Shown here: piece after piece, positions 44,269 to 53,060 of the stretch
How the letters are laid out: each line of letters opens with the position of its first letter
Numbering within the stretch: the stretch's first letter is position 1
NCBI RefSeq assembly: GCF_031583145.1
Contig: NZ_CP134050.1
Coordinates: 2,865,501 to 2,929,500, forward strand
DNA: 64,000 nt
From: Brevibacillus brevis
GTDB lineage: Bacteria > Bacillota > Bacilli > Brevibacillales > Brevibacillaceae
Direction: 5' to 3'
Made by a program: the position numbers and the translations under genes
Notes under the pieces: model-generated
Told to the model about the DNA's origin: nothing
Seen by the model: only the letters and a program-made list of their open reading frames with translations
Database searches by the model: none

Positions 44269-44311
44269 ACCAGCCCTGTTTTGTCATCGTTTGTGACAGA
44301 ACGGGGCTGGT
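44269..44311 (+). terminator. long hairpin after VanY-like gene
   Basis: ACCAGCCC (44269-44276) pairs with GGGCTGGT (44304-44311), and the stem continues inward with G-T pairs. There is no immediate T-run, so termination efficiency is uncertain. Confidence 0.6.
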
Positions 44312-44386
44312 CTCTGTAAAAGACAGTTTTTTATTTCGTATATTGTTGTAAAATATTGGCAATATCGCAAACAGGAGATTAGGCAA

Positions 44387-44908
44387 ATGATGGTCATCGC
44401 TTTAGGGCTTGCTCTCGTACTCGCGACAGTTCAAGATCTTGGTATGCCCGGGCAATGGGCGATATTCCAGCAGAGTGATACGGAAACGAAGCTGACGCGA
44501 TTCCGGGGGGAGCTTATCATGTTTCATCCGGATGTGCGGGATTTTCTCGTGAATAAAGGGTACGGAACTGTATGGAAGAGAATTGGCCAGACAGATGAAG
44601 AACTGATTCGGCAATACAAACTGGATCGACAAGTGCAAAAAGAATACAAGGACGGATTGACCAAAGAAATCGAGGCTGAATTGGTCAAGCGATACGGCTT
44701 GGAGGAGCCTCTTTCCCGTATCAAACAGTACGACCAATGGATAAGTGTGGAGCGGTTAGGGGCTGAGATCAGCGAGGTACATATCGTCACATTCATCGCG
44801 ACGGAAGCGGAGGCCAAGATCGTGACAATCAGGGCGGGAAAGGAGTCTTCCGAAGTAAAGGAGGAAGAGTTCCTTCTATTGGATGAAGAGGGGATGAGTG
44901 AACCGTAG
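44387..44908 (+). CDS. hypothetical exported or membrane-anchored protein
   Basis: A 173-residue protein with a short hydrophobic N-terminus (residues 2-16) and a charged body rich in Glu, Lys and Arg. No known domain is recognised. The sequence DVRDFLVNKGYGTVWKRIGQTDEELIRQY may form a helical segment. ATG 44387 or the next codon 44390 is the start, after CAGGAG. A TAAAAT -10 candidate lies at 44349-44354, overlapped by the palindrome ATATTG-G-CAATAT (44353-44365). Confidence 0.65.
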   Translation: MMVIALGLALVLATVQDLGMPGQWAIFQQSDTETKLTRFRGELIMFHPDVRDFLVNKGYGTVWKRIGQTDEELIRQYKLDRQVQKEYKDGLTKEIEAELVKRYGLEEPLSRIKQYDQWISVERLGAEISEVHIVTFIATEAEAKIVTIRAGKESSEVKEEEFLLLDEEGMSEP

Positions 44909-44984
44909 GGGATTCAACTGCATGAAATGCAAGCGAAACGGCCGCCCGGAATCAATGCCGGACGGCCGCTGCCACGTTCCATTA

Positions 44985-45497
44985 CTATTGCTCGTTCAAT
45001 CTTTCTTCCAGTCGGTCCCATGTTTCGGTGATTCCTTGGAGCATGCCCATGTCCATGACGGATTTGAGAGCTTCTGCCGACACGTATTCGGCACGGTTGA
45101 CCAGTTTGGTCTTGCCACCCAGATCGATGAATTCCAGTGTGATTTCCGTACTAGGCATGGATTCGTTCACATTCCCTTCGGCATCCGAAAAGAAATCGGT
45201 GTAAACGATTTTATCCGGCTCGACAATCTCTTTGTATACGCCTTTGCCCCAGGATTCCATTCCGAAAAATTCGCCCTGGTCCTGATCGACGCACTTCATG
45301 CAGTAGTGCCAGACGCCCCCCGGACGGAAATCGACCGTGCACACCGGAACCTCCCAGCCTCTAGGCCCCCACCAGCGCTTCAAATGCTCCGGTTCTTTAA
45401 ACATTTGGAACACGAGATCACGCGGCGCATCGAAAACGCGCTCCAGCACCAGCACACGATCGTTCTCTACTCTCGAAACCATTGCGCTCTTTGACAT
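44985..45497 (-). CDS. SRPBCC/AHSA1-family protein
   Basis: A 170-residue START/AHSA1-fold protein. Typical segments are VFDAPRDLVFQMFKEPEHLKRWWGPRGW near the N-terminus and LQGITETWDRLEERL at the C-terminus. The family binds hydrophobic ligands in a deep cavity; function is rarely known. It is the second gene of an operon with an ArsR regulator 12 bases upstream, a very common pairing in Bacillales. A GC-rich hairpin (44938-44968) lies after its stop. Confidence 0.9.
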   Translation of the reverse strand: MSKSAMVSRVENDRVLVLERVFDAPRDLVFQMFKEPEHLKRWWGPRGWEVPVCTVDFRPGGVWHYCMKCVDQDQGEFFGMESWGKGVYKEIVEPDKIVYTDFFSDAEGNVNESMPSTEITLEFIDLGGKTKLVNRAEYVSAEALKSVMDMGMLQGITETWDRLEERLNEQ

Positions 45498-45509
45498 GGC
45501 AATTCCTCC

Positions 45510-45872
45510 TCAGGATTCTTCATGATTTGTTGATGGTTCCTTGTTCTGCAGCTCCCGCAGATATTCGTCCAGATTGTCAAATCTCTCTTCCATCACGCGC
45601 CGGAACGACTGTACCCAGGAATCCAATGCTTGGAAGGGCTGGGGGCGTAGCTTGTAATACCGGCGGTTGGCCTCGGCCGAAACTTCCACAATCCCGCTGT
45701 CGCTAAGCACCTTCAAATGCTTCGAGGCTTGTGGCTGTCTCAATCCAAGACGTTCAGCGATTTCCCCCACAGTCAGGGGACCGTCACGCAGGAGCTCGAC
45801 AATTTTCATACGATTCGGTTCGGCCAATGCACTCAGCGTTGTCGAGTCCATGTCCGGATGTTTTCCTGACAT
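45510..45872 (-). CDS. ArsR-family transcriptional repressor
   Basis: A ~120-residue winged-helix protein: ALAEPNRMKIVELL, LTVGEIAERLGL, then QPQASKHLKVLSDSGIVEV as the recognition helix and wing. No metal-binding ELCVCDL motif is seen, so it is likely of the SRPBCC-associated non-metal group. The ATG at 45872 lies seven bases after AAGAGGTG; ATG 45881 is closer to the SD. It precedes the SRPBCC gene, and its own promoter has an internal palindrome, suggesting autoregulation. Confidence 0.92.
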   Translation of the reverse strand: MSGKHPDMDSTTLSALAEPNRMKIVELLRDGPLTVGEIAERLGLRQPQASKHLKVLSDSGIVEVSAEANRRYYKLRPQPFQALDSWVQSFRRVMEERFDNLDEYLRELQNKEPSTNHEES

Positions 45873-45951
45873 GTCATTCACCTCTTTACGTCATCGTCTT
45901 TGGGGGGCGTCTCAACTCCTTTTCCAAAAGGGTCATCTTTTTGTTGCATTA

Positions 45952-45981
45952 AATATAACTTACAAGGAATATTCCTGTCAA
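45952..45981 (-). promoter_or_regulatory. sigma-A promoter with internal operator palindrome for arsR-SRPBCC operon
   Basis: On the minus strand, TTGACA (45981-45976), an 18-base spacer and TATATT (45957-45952). The spacer holds the perfect 12-bp palindrome AGGAATATTCCT (45965-45976), well placed for repression by ArsR. Confidence 0.65.
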
Positions 45982-46546
45982 GGAATGTTTTTGCAATCCT
46001 GGATAAACAGTTCGGCGGGAAGCGATAATCCGCTCTTCGATCACGAAGGATTGTCAGATCTCTCTTCTTTCCTGAGTGGATGGACAGGTACGATCCGTTA
46101 CACGCTTAGGAACATTAGGGAGCAGGGGCGGCGGACTGTTGACATAACGGACGAATTCGCCCAGAAATCAAGTAGAGGTAGCCTGTGGAATTTCAAATGA
46201 ATGAAATCCAGCCCCTTCCCCAAATCGGTTCCGTTAATTTACGTAATATTTATTATGTAATCACTCAGACAAACCATCCCTTTCAAGCTGAGAACGTAAC
46301 GCGTGCATTGGCAGCGAACGCGTACAGGATGCGAATGTGCAGTCCCATCCCAGGAAGGGGGCTGCTTCCACGTTCGGGCGTGCTCCGTCACCGATAGGCA
46401 AGCACTATCCGAAGAAACAGCCTGCTTTCGCATAACGAAAAGTTATCCCTTCTCATTCAAAACCGCTATTTTATTTTTCCGCCTTTTTGACGTACATTTT
46501 TACCATATCAAGCAACGGACATCGCAAAAAAGGATGGGGATTCGAC
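45982..46546. other. 565-base intergenic segment with a structured leader candidate
   Basis: No supported gene. A 70-codon frame at 46185-46397 has no SD or recognisable motif. A long hairpin at 46332-46376 (outer CGAATGTG/CACGTTCG, inner CAGTCCC/GGGGCTG) and a smaller one near 46400 lie 170 bases before the dehydrogenase gene and could belong to its leader. I match it to no known riboswitch. Confidence 0.4.
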
Positions 46547-47644
46547 ATGGCAACGTATCGTATTGGTGTATTGAGGGGAGACGGGATTGGTCCCGAAATC
46601 GTAGAGGCTACCGTAGCGATCATCGCGGCAGCCGCAGAGCATGCAGGCACGACCGCCTTTGACTTTGTATCATTGCCGATGGGATGGGAAGCCATCGAAA
46701 AGCACGGCGAACCGATTCCGGACGTGACCAAGGAGGCATTGCTGAAATGCCATGGGTGGATCATGGGGCCGCATGATTCCTCCTCGTATCCGGCAGAGCA
46801 TCGGGAAAAGCGCAATCCGAGCGGAGAACTGCGCCATCACTTCGATTTGTATGCCAATATCCGCCCAAGCAAGACGATGGCCGGGATCAAGAGCGTTGTC
46901 GGAGAAGCGGATCTGGTCATTTTTCGGGAGAATACGGAAGGCTTCTACCCTGACCGCAATATGTACGCAGGGCTGGGCGAATACATGATCAACCCGGATA
47001 TCGCGATCGTCAATGGCGTTTTCACGCGAAAGGCGGCGGAACGAATTGCGCATGCAGCTTTTCGGATGGCGATGCAGCGGCGGCGAAAGGTGACGATTGT
47101 CCATAAAGCCAACGTCATCCGGCTCGGGTACGGGCTGTTTCTCGATACATGCCGGGAAGTCGGAAAGCAGTATCCGGAAGTGACGGTCGAAGATTATCAC
47201 ATCGACGCGATGGCAGCCCATCTGGTGCGGCGCGCGAGAGATTTTGACGTCATCGTCACGACGAATATGTTTGGCGACATTCTCTCCGATTTGGCCGGAG
47301 AACTCGTCGGAAGTCTGGGACTTGCCCCTTCGATCAACACGAATGATCAGCAGGCGATGGCACAGGCCGCCCATGGCTCGGCCCCGGATATCGCCGGGAG
47401 AAACATCGCAAATCCGGTGGGTGAACTGCTCTCTACCGTAATGCTGCTGGATTGGCTCGCAGAGCGGCACGAGGACCGCGAATTGTACCAGGTGGCTCGT
47501 CTGGCGGAAAATGCGATGACGGTGACCATGCAAGAAGGGATTTGTACTGCAGATTTGGGAGGAACGGCTTCGACTACGGAATTCACGGAGGCCATTATCC
47601 AGCGGATTCGACAATCGCCGCGCAATGGGGAGAAGGGGGTTTGA
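46547..47644 (+). CDS. isocitrate/isopropylmalate dehydrogenase-family protein
   Basis: A 365-residue decarboxylating beta-hydroxyacid dehydrogenase. Family motifs: RGDGIGPEIVEA, the substrate loop RENTEGFYPDRN, the catalytic Lys in VHKANVIR, and metal-binding Asp residues in NMFGDILSDLAGEL. The coenzyme region HGSAPDIAGRNIANP matches NAD-dependent members. The substrate loop differs from LeuB and Icd, so a tartrate/malate- or isocitrate-like substrate is possible. The ATG at 46547 follows AAAAGGATGGGGA. It lies two bases before an Asp/Glu racemase-family gene, so the two probably act on one pathway. Confidence 0.88.
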   Translation: MATYRIGVLRGDGIGPEIVEATVAIIAAAAEHAGTTAFDFVSLPMGWEAIEKHGEPIPDVTKEALLKCHGWIMGPHDSSSYPAEHREKRNPSGELRHHFDLYANIRPSKTMAGIKSVVGEADLVIFRENTEGFYPDRNMYAGLGEYMINPDIAIVNGVFTRKAAERIAHAAFRMAMQRRRKVTIVHKANVIRLGYGLFLDTCREVGKQYPEVTVEDYHIDAMAAHLVRRARDFDVIVTTNMFGDILSDLAGELVGSLGLAPSINTNDQQAMAQAAHGSAPDIAGRNIANPVGELLSTVMLLDWLAERHEDRELYQVARLAENAMTVTMQEGICTADLGGTASTTEFTEAIIQRIRQSPRNGEKGV

Positions 47645-47646
47645 AG

Positions 47647-48360
47647 ATGACGGAGAACAAAGCGATCCGGATCGGGCTAATTCACGCTACGATGAATTCG
47701 GTGCAGCCGATCTGTGAAGCGTTTCGGAAACACGCTCCACAAGTGACTTTGCTGCATTTCATGGACGAGGGACTCATCTTTGAGCTGAACGAGACCGGGA
47801 TGATTACCACCGCGATGGTCAGGAGGCTCGCTTCGCTGATCGAACGAGCCGAAGAGAGCGGCGTAGACGGCATCCTGCTGACGTGTTCGTCGTTTTCACC
47901 GTATGTGCCGCAGATTCGCGGCCTCTTTTCTACCCCGGTGGTTAGCGCTGATACGAGCATGCTCGAGTATGCGGTGCAGGCAGCGGAGCGTATCGGGGTG
48001 ATCGCTACGGTGGGGACGGCGGGGCCGATTACCACAGAGCAGTTGAAGCAGATGGCGGCCGATGAAGGGAAGACGATCAAGGTTCGGACAGAGATTGTTC
48101 CGGAGGCGTTCTTCGCCTTGCAGAACGGGGACGGCGACAGGCACGATGCGTTGATCCGGGAAAAGGTGGCAGAGCTGTCAGCCACCTGCGAGATCGTCCT
48201 GCTGGCGCAAATGTCCATGGCGAGAGCTTTAGACAGCTTTGCGGTGCAGCCGTCTGTTCCTGTGCTGACCAGTCCGGACATCAGCATACGGACGATTCTG
48301 GAGCGGCTGTCAATGGAAGGCGGCGGCTCAGGCAGGCAAGCGGATCTCACTAGGAAATAG
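47647..48360 (+). CDS. Asp/Glu racemase-family protein
   Basis: A 237-residue protein of the aspartate/glutamate/hydantoin racemase superfamily. The first catalytic Cys is in LLTCSSFSPYVP. The region of the second Cys reads LLAQMSMARAL, which lacks it, so it belongs to the LAQxSMA subgroup and is not a standard two-Cys racemase. N-terminal GLIHATMNSVQPI and VPVLTSPDISI are conserved in the group. The ATG at 47647 follows GAGAAGGGGG. Linked to the dehydrogenase before it. Confidence 0.83.
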   Translation: MTENKAIRIGLIHATMNSVQPICEAFRKHAPQVTLLHFMDEGLIFELNETGMITTAMVRRLASLIERAEESGVDGILLTCSSFSPYVPQIRGLFSTPVVSADTSMLEYAVQAAERIGVIATVGTAGPITTEQLKQMAADEGKTIKVRTEIVPEAFFALQNGDGDRHDALIREKVAELSATCEIVLLAQMSMARALDSFAVQPSVPVLTSPDISIRTILERLSMEGGGSGRQADLTRK

Positions 48361-48514
48361 GCAATCCATCCCCGGGGAGCTGGCGGAAGACTCTCCGTCG
48401 GGCGGATTGGCATTCCCTTTTTGCATCACTGTCATAAAGGATTGCCATTTCTCATTTCGTCTGAATTTACTTACAATAGGCTGGTACAAATAGAGAGAAC
48501 CAGGTGATTCGAGA

Positions 48515-49672
48515 ATGATTTTGCGCAATGTGCTTTGCATCACGTTTGGCTTTCAGATTATGATTTTTGCGTCCCGGCCGATCATGACCCTGTTTGCCTC
48601 CCATCTGGGGGCGGGGACATTCCAGGTCGGGATTCTGGCCGCGACCTTTGCCTTTTTTCCGCTGCTGTTTGCCATCCACGCCGGGAAAATCGCCGACTAC
48701 TTCGGAGACCGCATCCCGCTCTTTCTCTCGAATATCGGGTGCGCGGTCGGGCTCGCTCTGCCTTTCTTGTTTCCCAATCTGTGGTCGCTGTTCTTGTCGC
48801 AGGCGATCGTAGGCGTGTCGCACGTGTTTATCAACGTCTGCTTGCAGAACGTATTGGGAAAGGCCGCGACAAAAGAAAACCGCGATCACTATTTCAGCGT
48901 GTTCAGTACGGTCGTCGCCCTGGCGAGCTTTATCGGTCCCGTCATCGGCGGGTATATGTCCGAGCACATTTCCTACGGGTCCGTGTTTCTCGTATCCGTG
49001 GCGATCAGCGTCATTCCGATCGGATTTTCGCTCCTGCTTCCGAAGCTGGCCGTGCAAAAGAAGGAAGCCGCCAAGGAGGCGGGCCATTCCTTCACGCTGC
49101 TGAAGATCCCCCTGCTGCGCAAGGCCTTGGCGACAAGCGCGCTGGTGCTGTACTCCCGCGATATTTTCGTCGCCTATTTTCCTTTGTACGGAAGCCATTT
49201 GGGAATATCGGACTCGATGATCGGGTGGATCGTGGCCATTCAAGGGTTGGCGATGGTACCCGTCCGACTGTTTTTAGCCCAACTGGCGGAAAAAGCCGGC
49301 AGGGACAAAGTACTGCTGTTTTCCATCATCACGGCGGGCTTTTCATTCATGCTGTTTCCCTTTGTCGAGAATGCCTGGATCCTGCTCGTACTCAGTGCCG
49401 TGATGGGAGTGGGACTTGGCTGCGGACAGCCGTTGTCGCTGACGACGACCTACAATGCCTCGCCAAAAGCTCGTACAGGTGAAGTGCTCGGCCTGCGCCT
49501 GGCATCCAACCGGCTCTCGCAGCTCATTGCCCCACTGTTTTTCGGGGTAGTGGGAAGCTTTGGCGGATTGGTAGCGGTCTTTTACGTCAGTGGAGCGTTT
49601 TTGCTGGGAGGGGCTTTCCTGACGAAAGAAAAGGCCCGGAAGGCAGATGAGCCGATCTCCTCGGGGAGCTAA
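48515..49672 (+). CDS. MFS transporter
   Basis: A 385-residue membrane protein with twelve predicted helices. MFS motif A appears as GKIADYFGDRIPL in the loop after helix 2, and a weaker repeat AEKAGRDKVL follows helix 8. It resembles small drug or sugar-efflux MFS proteins (YfcJ/QuiP-like). No substrate can be named. The ATG at 48515 follows CCAGGTGA. It converges with the glutamate-synthase-like gene, with only 16 bases between stops. Confidence 0.88.
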   Translation: MILRNVLCITFGFQIMIFASRPIMTLFASHLGAGTFQVGILAATFAFFPLLFAIHAGKIADYFGDRIPLFLSNIGCAVGLALPFLFPNLWSLFLSQAIVGVSHVFINVCLQNVLGKAATKENRDHYFSVFSTVVALASFIGPVIGGYMSEHISYGSVFLVSVAISVIPIGFSLLLPKLAVQKKEAAKEAGHSFTLLKIPLLRKALATSALVLYSRDIFVAYFPLYGSHLGISDSMIGWIVAIQGLAMVPVRLFLAQLAEKAGRDKVLLFSIITAGFSFMLFPFVENAWILLVLSAVMGVGLGCGQPLSLTTTYNASPKARTGEVLGLRLASNRLSQLIAPLFFGVVGSFGGLVAVFYVSGAFLLGGAFLTKEKARKADEPISSGS

Positions 49673-49688
49673 GGCCAGATTTGCGTCC

Positions 49689-51256
49689 TTACGTAGGCTC
49701 CGGATACGGAAACATGTCGATGACGCGGATGCTTTGCCCGCTAGCATTCGTAAACACCACATGCTCGCGGGTGAATTCCCGGGGACTTTCCAGTCCGCAA
49801 GCCGCCGCAAGCGAAAACAAGCCTTCCCGTAGCTGAAGAATGTAGTTCATCACGCGCCACTGCTTCTCTTCGGGGGCTAGCGCCTCCTGATATTTCGAGT
49901 CTGTCGTCGTGATCCCGGTCGGGCACTTTCCCGTGTGGCATTGCAGCGCCATAATGCACCCGTTGGCCATCATGAATCCTCGTGCGGAACTGACGCAATC
50001 CGCCCCTAGCGACAGTGCGATGGCGACTTTGTCAGGTGTCACGAGCTTGCCGGACGCAAAATTTTGAACCGGTCACGCACGCCGAATTTTCGGGCCGCAT
50101 CATCCAGGATGAGCAGGGCAGCAAACAGCGGCAGACCCATTCCGTCTGCCATCGCTTTGAACGTCGCGCCCGAACCGCCTTCCGAGCCGTCTACTGTGAT
50201 GAAATCCGGATAGATATCCAGGTCGCGCATGGTCTGGAAAAACGGGTCAAGCCGCCCCGGATCCCCGACGACGATCTTCACGCCGACCGGTTTGCCGCCT
50301 TCTTTTTGCAGGGTATCGATAAAGCGCAGCGCTTCCTCGGGGTTGGTCAGAAACTCGAAACGGTTGGGCGAGTTCACCGTTTTTCCTACTGGGACGAGGC
50401 GAGCGGCTGCGACTTTTTCGTTTACTTTGATCCCCTCGAGATGCCCCCCGCGGATTTTCGCTCCTTGATGGAATTTCAATTCAAACGCTTTGATGTTTGG
50501 ATGCTGCGCTTTTTTCTTGTATTCCTCAATGGAGAAGTGGCCCGTATCATCGCGAAAGCCAAACAGCCCTGGTCCAATTTGCGAGATGATATCTGCTCCC
50601 GTTTCGAGGTGGACGTCTGCGACCCCGCCTTCCCCCGTATTGATCCACGATCCTCCGGCCATGCGGGCTCCCGTTCCTGTCGACTGAATATAATGCTCGC
50701 CGACGGCCCCGAACGAAGTGGCCGATGCCCCGAACATTCCTTTGAGCCGCCATGGATGCTGTCGGTTTTCTCCGATGACGATAACGTCCTGATCGTGCAA
50801 GAGCCATGGCTTGACTTGCTCCTCGATGAATCTTTCCCTCCGGGTAAACAGCCCTTCGTGGGTAATCTCGTATCTCTTTCCGAGAGTCGTTTTGTCGTTA
50901 TCCACCCTCAGCTCGCTCGTCAATTTCGGAAACATGGCATTCGACAGGTAAAAGCCTGGCTTGTCGTAATCCCGCTTTCCCCCAAACGAGATCAGATCCG
51001 TCCGGTATTTCGAGGCAAGCACGAGACCGACGAAATCGTCCCGGGAGAACGGCCTTCCTTCCGTATCGCTGTCAAACCAGTACTGGCGAAACTCCGGCCC
51101 CAGCTTTTCCAGCAGATAGCGGAGCCATCCCAGGTATGGATGGGAGCGGATGATGGAATGCTTCGGCTTTTTGGACAAGGCGTACATATAGCTGAAGAAG
51201 ACGATTGGCACCAGAACGATGAGAAGCAATAGGATGAGGAGAATAGTCTGGATCAA
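49689..51256 (-). pseudogene. FMN-binding glutamate synthase-like protein (YerD type), one-base frameshift
   Basis: Two minus-strand frames encode one ~522-residue protein. The N-terminal 400 residues start at TTG 51256 after AAGGGGG, with one membrane helix (residues 3-24), then a GltS FMN domain: SFGGKRDYDKPG, GAVGEHYIQSTGTGARMAGGSW, QIGPGLFGFRDD, FITVDGSEGGSGATF. The frame ends just after FKI. The rest continues in the other frame as ASGKLVTPDKVAIALSLGADCVSSARG and CHTGKCPTGITT. One extra A in the plus-strand A-run at 50058-50061 (FKIFASGK) restores the frame. It may be a sequencing error or real loss. Confidence 0.87.
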
Positions 51257-51330
51257 TCGGTTAACCCCCTTGTGAGATCATTCGAACAAACAGGAAGCCC
51301 GATTAGCTTTCCACAAAAAGCCAGTGCTGA

Positions 51331-51360
51331 TTCTGTTTTGGACGCGACTTTTGCTATAAT
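51331..51360 (+). promoter_or_regulatory. extended -10 promoter for SgcJ-type gene
   Basis: TTGCTATAAT gives TGC-TATAAT (51352-51360), with a weak TTCTGT -35 at 51331-51336, 36 bases before the start codon. Confidence 0.5.
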
Positions 51361-51395
51361 GTGGGGAAAAGCTAGCTCGACTGGAGGAATGAAGG

Positions 51396-51875
51396 ATGAG
51401 TACCCAAACCGATGGACCAGCTGGAGCGCCTTTGGAAGAGGAGGGGCAGATCCGTGCGCTGTACGCCAGGCTGATCGCAGGGTGGAATGAGCGAAGTGCA
51501 GAGAGGATGGCAGCCCCGTTTGCCTCGGACGGTTCGCTGGTCGGGTTTGACGGCAGTACAGTAGAATCTCGGAAGGGCATCGAGGAACATCTGCAGCCGA
51601 TCTTCGCCAGCCATCCGACGCCGCCGTATGTGACGAAGGTTCGTTCAGTGCGTTTTATCGGACCGGATGCGGCTTTGCTGCGGGCGATAGCAGGAATGGT
51701 GCCGCCGGGAAAGACTGACATCGAACCCGGGCTCAATGCGGTCCAGACCCTCGTCGCGGAGAAGAGCGGGGGAGAATGGCGGGTCGTCCATTTTCAGAAT
51801 ACACCCGCACAATTCCACGGTCGCCCGGAAATGGTCGAGGCGATGACCGAAGAGCTCCAGGCGTTGCTCAAGTGA
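51396..51875 (+). CDS. SgcJ/EcaC-family protein (SnoaL-like fold)
   Basis: A 159-residue NTF2/SnoaL-like protein. IRALYARLIAGWNERSAERMAAPFASDGSLVGFDGS near the N-terminus is the family signature, and the C-terminus WRVVHFQNTPAQFHGRPE also fits. It is related to DUF4440 proteins; many are annotated as SgcJ/EcaC oxidoreductases without proven activity. The ATG at 51396 follows TGGAGGAATGAAGG. It leads a short operon with the DUF2277 gene 20 bases downstream. Confidence 0.87.
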   Translation: MSTQTDGPAGAPLEEEGQIRALYARLIAGWNERSAERMAAPFASDGSLVGFDGSTVESRKGIEEHLQPIFASHPTPPYVTKVRSVRFIGPDAALLRAIAGMVPPGKTDIEPGLNAVQTLVAEKSGGEWRVVHFQNTPAQFHGRPEMVEAMTEELQALLK

Positions 51876-51895
51876 GTGGAGAGGAGGGATAAGAA

Positions 51896-52171
51896 TTGTG
51901 CCGTAACATCAAAACGTTGTTCAACTTCGATCCGCCTGCGACGGATGAGGAGATCCATGCTGCCGCACTCCAATTCGTGCGAAAGCTCTCCGGCTTCCAA
52001 AAGCCGTCGAAGGCAAACGAGGCCGCCTTCCGGAAGGCTGTCGATGAGGTAGAAGTCGTCGCCAAACAGTTGCTGGAATCGCTGGTCTCCAATGCCGAGC
52101 CTCGCAATCGCGAGACGGAGCTCGAGCGTGCCCGGGCACGAAATGCCAAACGGTTTGGCTCGAGAGCTTGA
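51896..52171 (+). CDS. DUF2277 family protein
   Basis: A 91-residue protein starting CRNIKTLFNFDPPATDEEI and ending ERARARNAKRFG, which defines DUF2277. The family is small, conserved in many bacteria and of unknown function. The start is TTG at 51896, eight bases after GGAGG. It is probably co-transcribed with the SgcJ-type gene. Confidence 0.88.
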   Translation: MCRNIKTLFNFDPPATDEEIHAAALQFVRKLSGFQKPSKANEAAFRKAVDEVEVVAKQLLESLVSNAEPRNRETELERARARNAKRFGSRA

Positions 52172-52248
52172 TCGGTTGTGTAGGGGGAGCGGGCAAGATG
52201 GAAGGGTCTGCTCGCTTCCTCCTTTTTCTCGTGTGCGGCGGTAGCAGG

Positions 52249-52277
52249 GTGACGATGCCAAATCTTGTGCTATAATG
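52249..52277 (+). promoter_or_regulatory. promoter of tetR gene, very short leader
   Basis: GTGACG (52249-52254), a 17-base spacer, and extended -10 TGC-TATAAT (TATAAT at 52272-52277). Transcription should start at about 52284, so the leader before the ATG at 52294 is about ten bases. The three operator-type palindromes seen before accB have no match here. Confidence 0.5.
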
Positions 52278-52293
52278 ACTACGGGTGAAGATA

Positions 52294-52941
52294 ATGAGCG
52301 AAAAATCAATTCGAGAGAGAATCATCGAGACGTCCATGCGGCTTTTTGAAGCGAACGGCTATCACCGGGTGACGGTGGACCAGATCGTGAAGGAGAGCGG
52401 CACGTCCAAAGGCGGGTTTTATCACAATTTCAAATCCAAGGATGAGCTTTTGTACATCATCCACGACCAGTTTATTTCCTATGTCCTGGAAAAGGCGGAA
52501 GAGGCCTACGAGCAATGGGACTCGCCGACAGAGCGGCTGCAGGCCATCGTGAAGTCGTTCGTCAAGATGATTGATCTGTACCGTTCGCAGGTGACGATCT
52601 TTTATCAGGAAAGCTTGTTCCTCGCCCCCGAATACTTCCGGGATATCGAAATCAAGCGTGACCGCTACAAAAAAATCATGTTTACCGTCATCCAGGATGG
52701 CATCGACTCTGGACAATTCCGCCCCGAGCTTCCCGTTCCCATCGTATCCATGGCTATATTCGGGATGGTCAACTGGATCTACAAGTGGTATCAAAAATCA
52801 GGCACATACTCCATCGAGCAAATCGCCGATATTTACGCCGATATGGTGCTGCACGCGGTATTGAAGTCTGACGCCATGGGCAAGCCGGACTTTCAGCGTT
52901 TTTTCCTGCAATCCTCCGACTTTCCCTTCAAGCCTGTGTAA
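52294..52941 (+). CDS. TetR-family transcriptional regulator
   Basis: A 215-residue repressor with N-terminal HTH (RERIIETSMRLFEANGYHRVTVDQIVKESGTSKGGFYHNFKSKDELL split across residues 7-50) and a helical ligand-binding domain with YQESLFLAPEYFRDIEIKRDRYKK. This resembles TetR proteins that sense acyl-CoA in fatty-acid metabolism (FadR/YsiA-like), but ligand identity is inference. ATG 52294 is preferred over GTG 52285, which lies at the predicted transcription start. It precedes the propionate-type operon, separated by a terminator and operator cluster, and is the likely regulator of that operon. Confidence 0.9.
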   Translation: MSEKSIRERIIETSMRLFEANGYHRVTVDQIVKESGTSKGGFYHNFKSKDELLYIIHDQFISYVLEKAEEAYEQWDSPTERLQAIVKSFVKMIDLYRSQVTIFYQESLFLAPEYFRDIEIKRDRYKKIMFTVIQDGIDSGQFRPELPVPIVSMAIFGMVNWIYKWYQKSGTYSIEQIADIYADMVLHAVLKSDAMGKPDFQRFFLQSSDFPFKPV

Positions 52942-53014
52942 CTTCAAATCGATTCGATCTCGACTGCGCTTGGCCTAGTCACAGAGGCAAAGCGTGGGTC
53001 GTTTCTCCAAACTT

Positions 53015-53046
53015 CTCGTTGTATAGGGGCTGGTGCAACGAGTTTT
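53015..53046 (+). terminator. terminator after tetR
   Basis: CTCGTTG (53015-53021) pairs perfectly with CAACGAG (53036-53042), followed by TTTT. Confidence 0.65.
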
Positions 53047-53060
53047 CAAAAAATAGCGAC

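Noticed and set aside
46185..46397. 70-codon plus-strand frame before the dehydrogenase gene
   Set aside because: No SD, no motifs, and it covers the predicted hairpin.
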